This document shows, one piece after another, positions 6,938-7,482 of a DNA stretch of 7,482 nucleotides. Source of the DNA: an uncultured Clostridia bacterium (GTDB lineage Bacteria > Bacillota > Clostridia > RGIG6154); contig CAKSDT010000087.1 of assembly GCA_934446135.1 (NCBI GenBank), positions 1-7,482 of the forward strand, given 5' to 3'. Every line of letters starts with the position of its first letter. Within the stretch, counting starts at the first letter, position 1. The notes beneath the pieces were generated by a model. The model ran no database searches, was not told the DNA's origin, and worked only from the letters and a program-made list of their open reading frames with translations. The translations under genes and the position numbers were made by a program.

Positions 6938-7482
6938 ATGGCAGTTATTTCAATGAAACAATTGTTAGAAGCAGGCGTTCACTTCGGTCATCAGACAAGA
7001 AGATGGAACCCTAAAATGGCAGAGTATATCTTTGCAGAAAGAAACGGTATCTATATTATCGACTTACAGAAGACAGCAAAGAAAGTTGAAGAAGCGTATG
7101 CTTTTGTAAGAGATATCGCAGCAGACGGCGGCGAAGTTTTATTTGTAGGTACTAAGAAACAGGCTCAGGAATCAATTAAAGAAGAGGCTGAAAGAGTTGG
7201 AATGTATTATGTTAATGCAAGATGGCTCGGCGGTATGCTTACAAACTTCGGTACAATCAAAAAAAGAATTGACAGACTTAATCAGTTAAAGAAAATGGAA
7301 GAAGACGGAGTTTTTGATTTACTTCCTAAGAAAGAAGTTACAAATCTTAAAGCAGAAGGCGAAAAACTTGAAAAATACCTTGGCGGTATTAAAGAAATGA
7401 AAGACATTCCTGCTTGTATGTTTGTTGTAGATCCTAAAAAGGAAAAAATTGCAATTGCAGAAGCACATAAACTTAACATTCC
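6938..7482 (+). CDS. rpsB: 30S ribosomal protein S2 (3' end outside window)
   Basis: S2 is a primary component of the small ribosomal subunit, needed with S1 for mRNA binding. The first 181 codons are visible, against about 240-260 in full proteins; no stop occurs before the edge. The N-terminus MAVISMKQLLEAGVHFGHQTRRWNPKM is the classic S2 opening, followed by YIFAERNGIYIIDLQKT, VLFVGTKKQAQE, NARWLGGMLTNFGTIKKRI and ACMFVVDPKKEKIAIAEA. ATG 6938 is chosen because of this family start and GGAGGTG 7 bases upstream. The frame happens to be open back to an ATG at 6833, but that lies only a few bases after the promoter -10 and would turn the structured leader into a 35-residue extension not known in S2. 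tsf normally follows rpsB and would lie past the edge. Confidence 0.97.
   Translation, partial: MAVISMKQLLEAGVHFGHQTRRWNPKMAEYIFAERNGIYIIDLQKTAKKVEEAYAFVRDIAADGGEVLFVGTKKQAQESIKEEAERVGMYYVNARWLGGMLTNFGTIKKRIDRLNQLKKMEEDGVFDLLPKKEVTNLKAEGEKLEKYLGGIKEMKDIPACMFVVDPKKEKIAIAEAHKLNI

Overview
The window looks like a low-GC Firmicute, most likely a gut-type Clostridia. The reasons are AT-rich codon choice, strong AGGAGG-type ribosome binding sites, sigma-A promoters with 17-bp spacers, a TTG start, and the familiar set of AzlCD, a DUF4080-type radical SAM protein and a GH36-like glycosidase beside rpsB. No species can be named from the sequence alone.

Layout. Bases 1-2123 (+) hold the 3' two-thirds or so of a type I restriction R subunit (hsdR, EcoEI-like). 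It is cut by an in-frame TGA at 1053-1055, exactly between the helicase motor and the C-terminal domain. A hairpin at 2161-2195 separates it from a convergent block. On the minus strand, 5913 down to 2204 is a tight four-gene operon: radical SAM protein, SGNH/GDSL-type esterase, azlC, azlD. A good extended -10 promoter (5980-5952) precedes it. The esterase is also cut by an in-frame TGA (4103-4101). On the plus strand, 6035-6792 is the decayed remnant of a GH36-like alpha-galactosidase whose catalytic barrel has been deleted. A strong sigma-A promoter and a structured leader then introduce rpsB (30S protein S2) from 6938, which runs off the right edge.

How it fits together. Core housekeeping DNA (rpsB) borders an accessory stretch in which three of the seven genes are broken: hsdR, the esterase and the glycosidase. 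Both nonsense interruptions are TGA substitutions with the reading frame kept on either side, and every intact gene whose end is visible stops at TAA. I considered TGA recoding and judge it unlikely. Gene decay, or base errors in the assembly, explains it more simply. I see no wholly new defence or mobile system. The points most worth checking are the hsdR split at a domain boundary, the rpsB leader structure that could mask the ribosome binding site, and the barrel-less glycosidase remnant.
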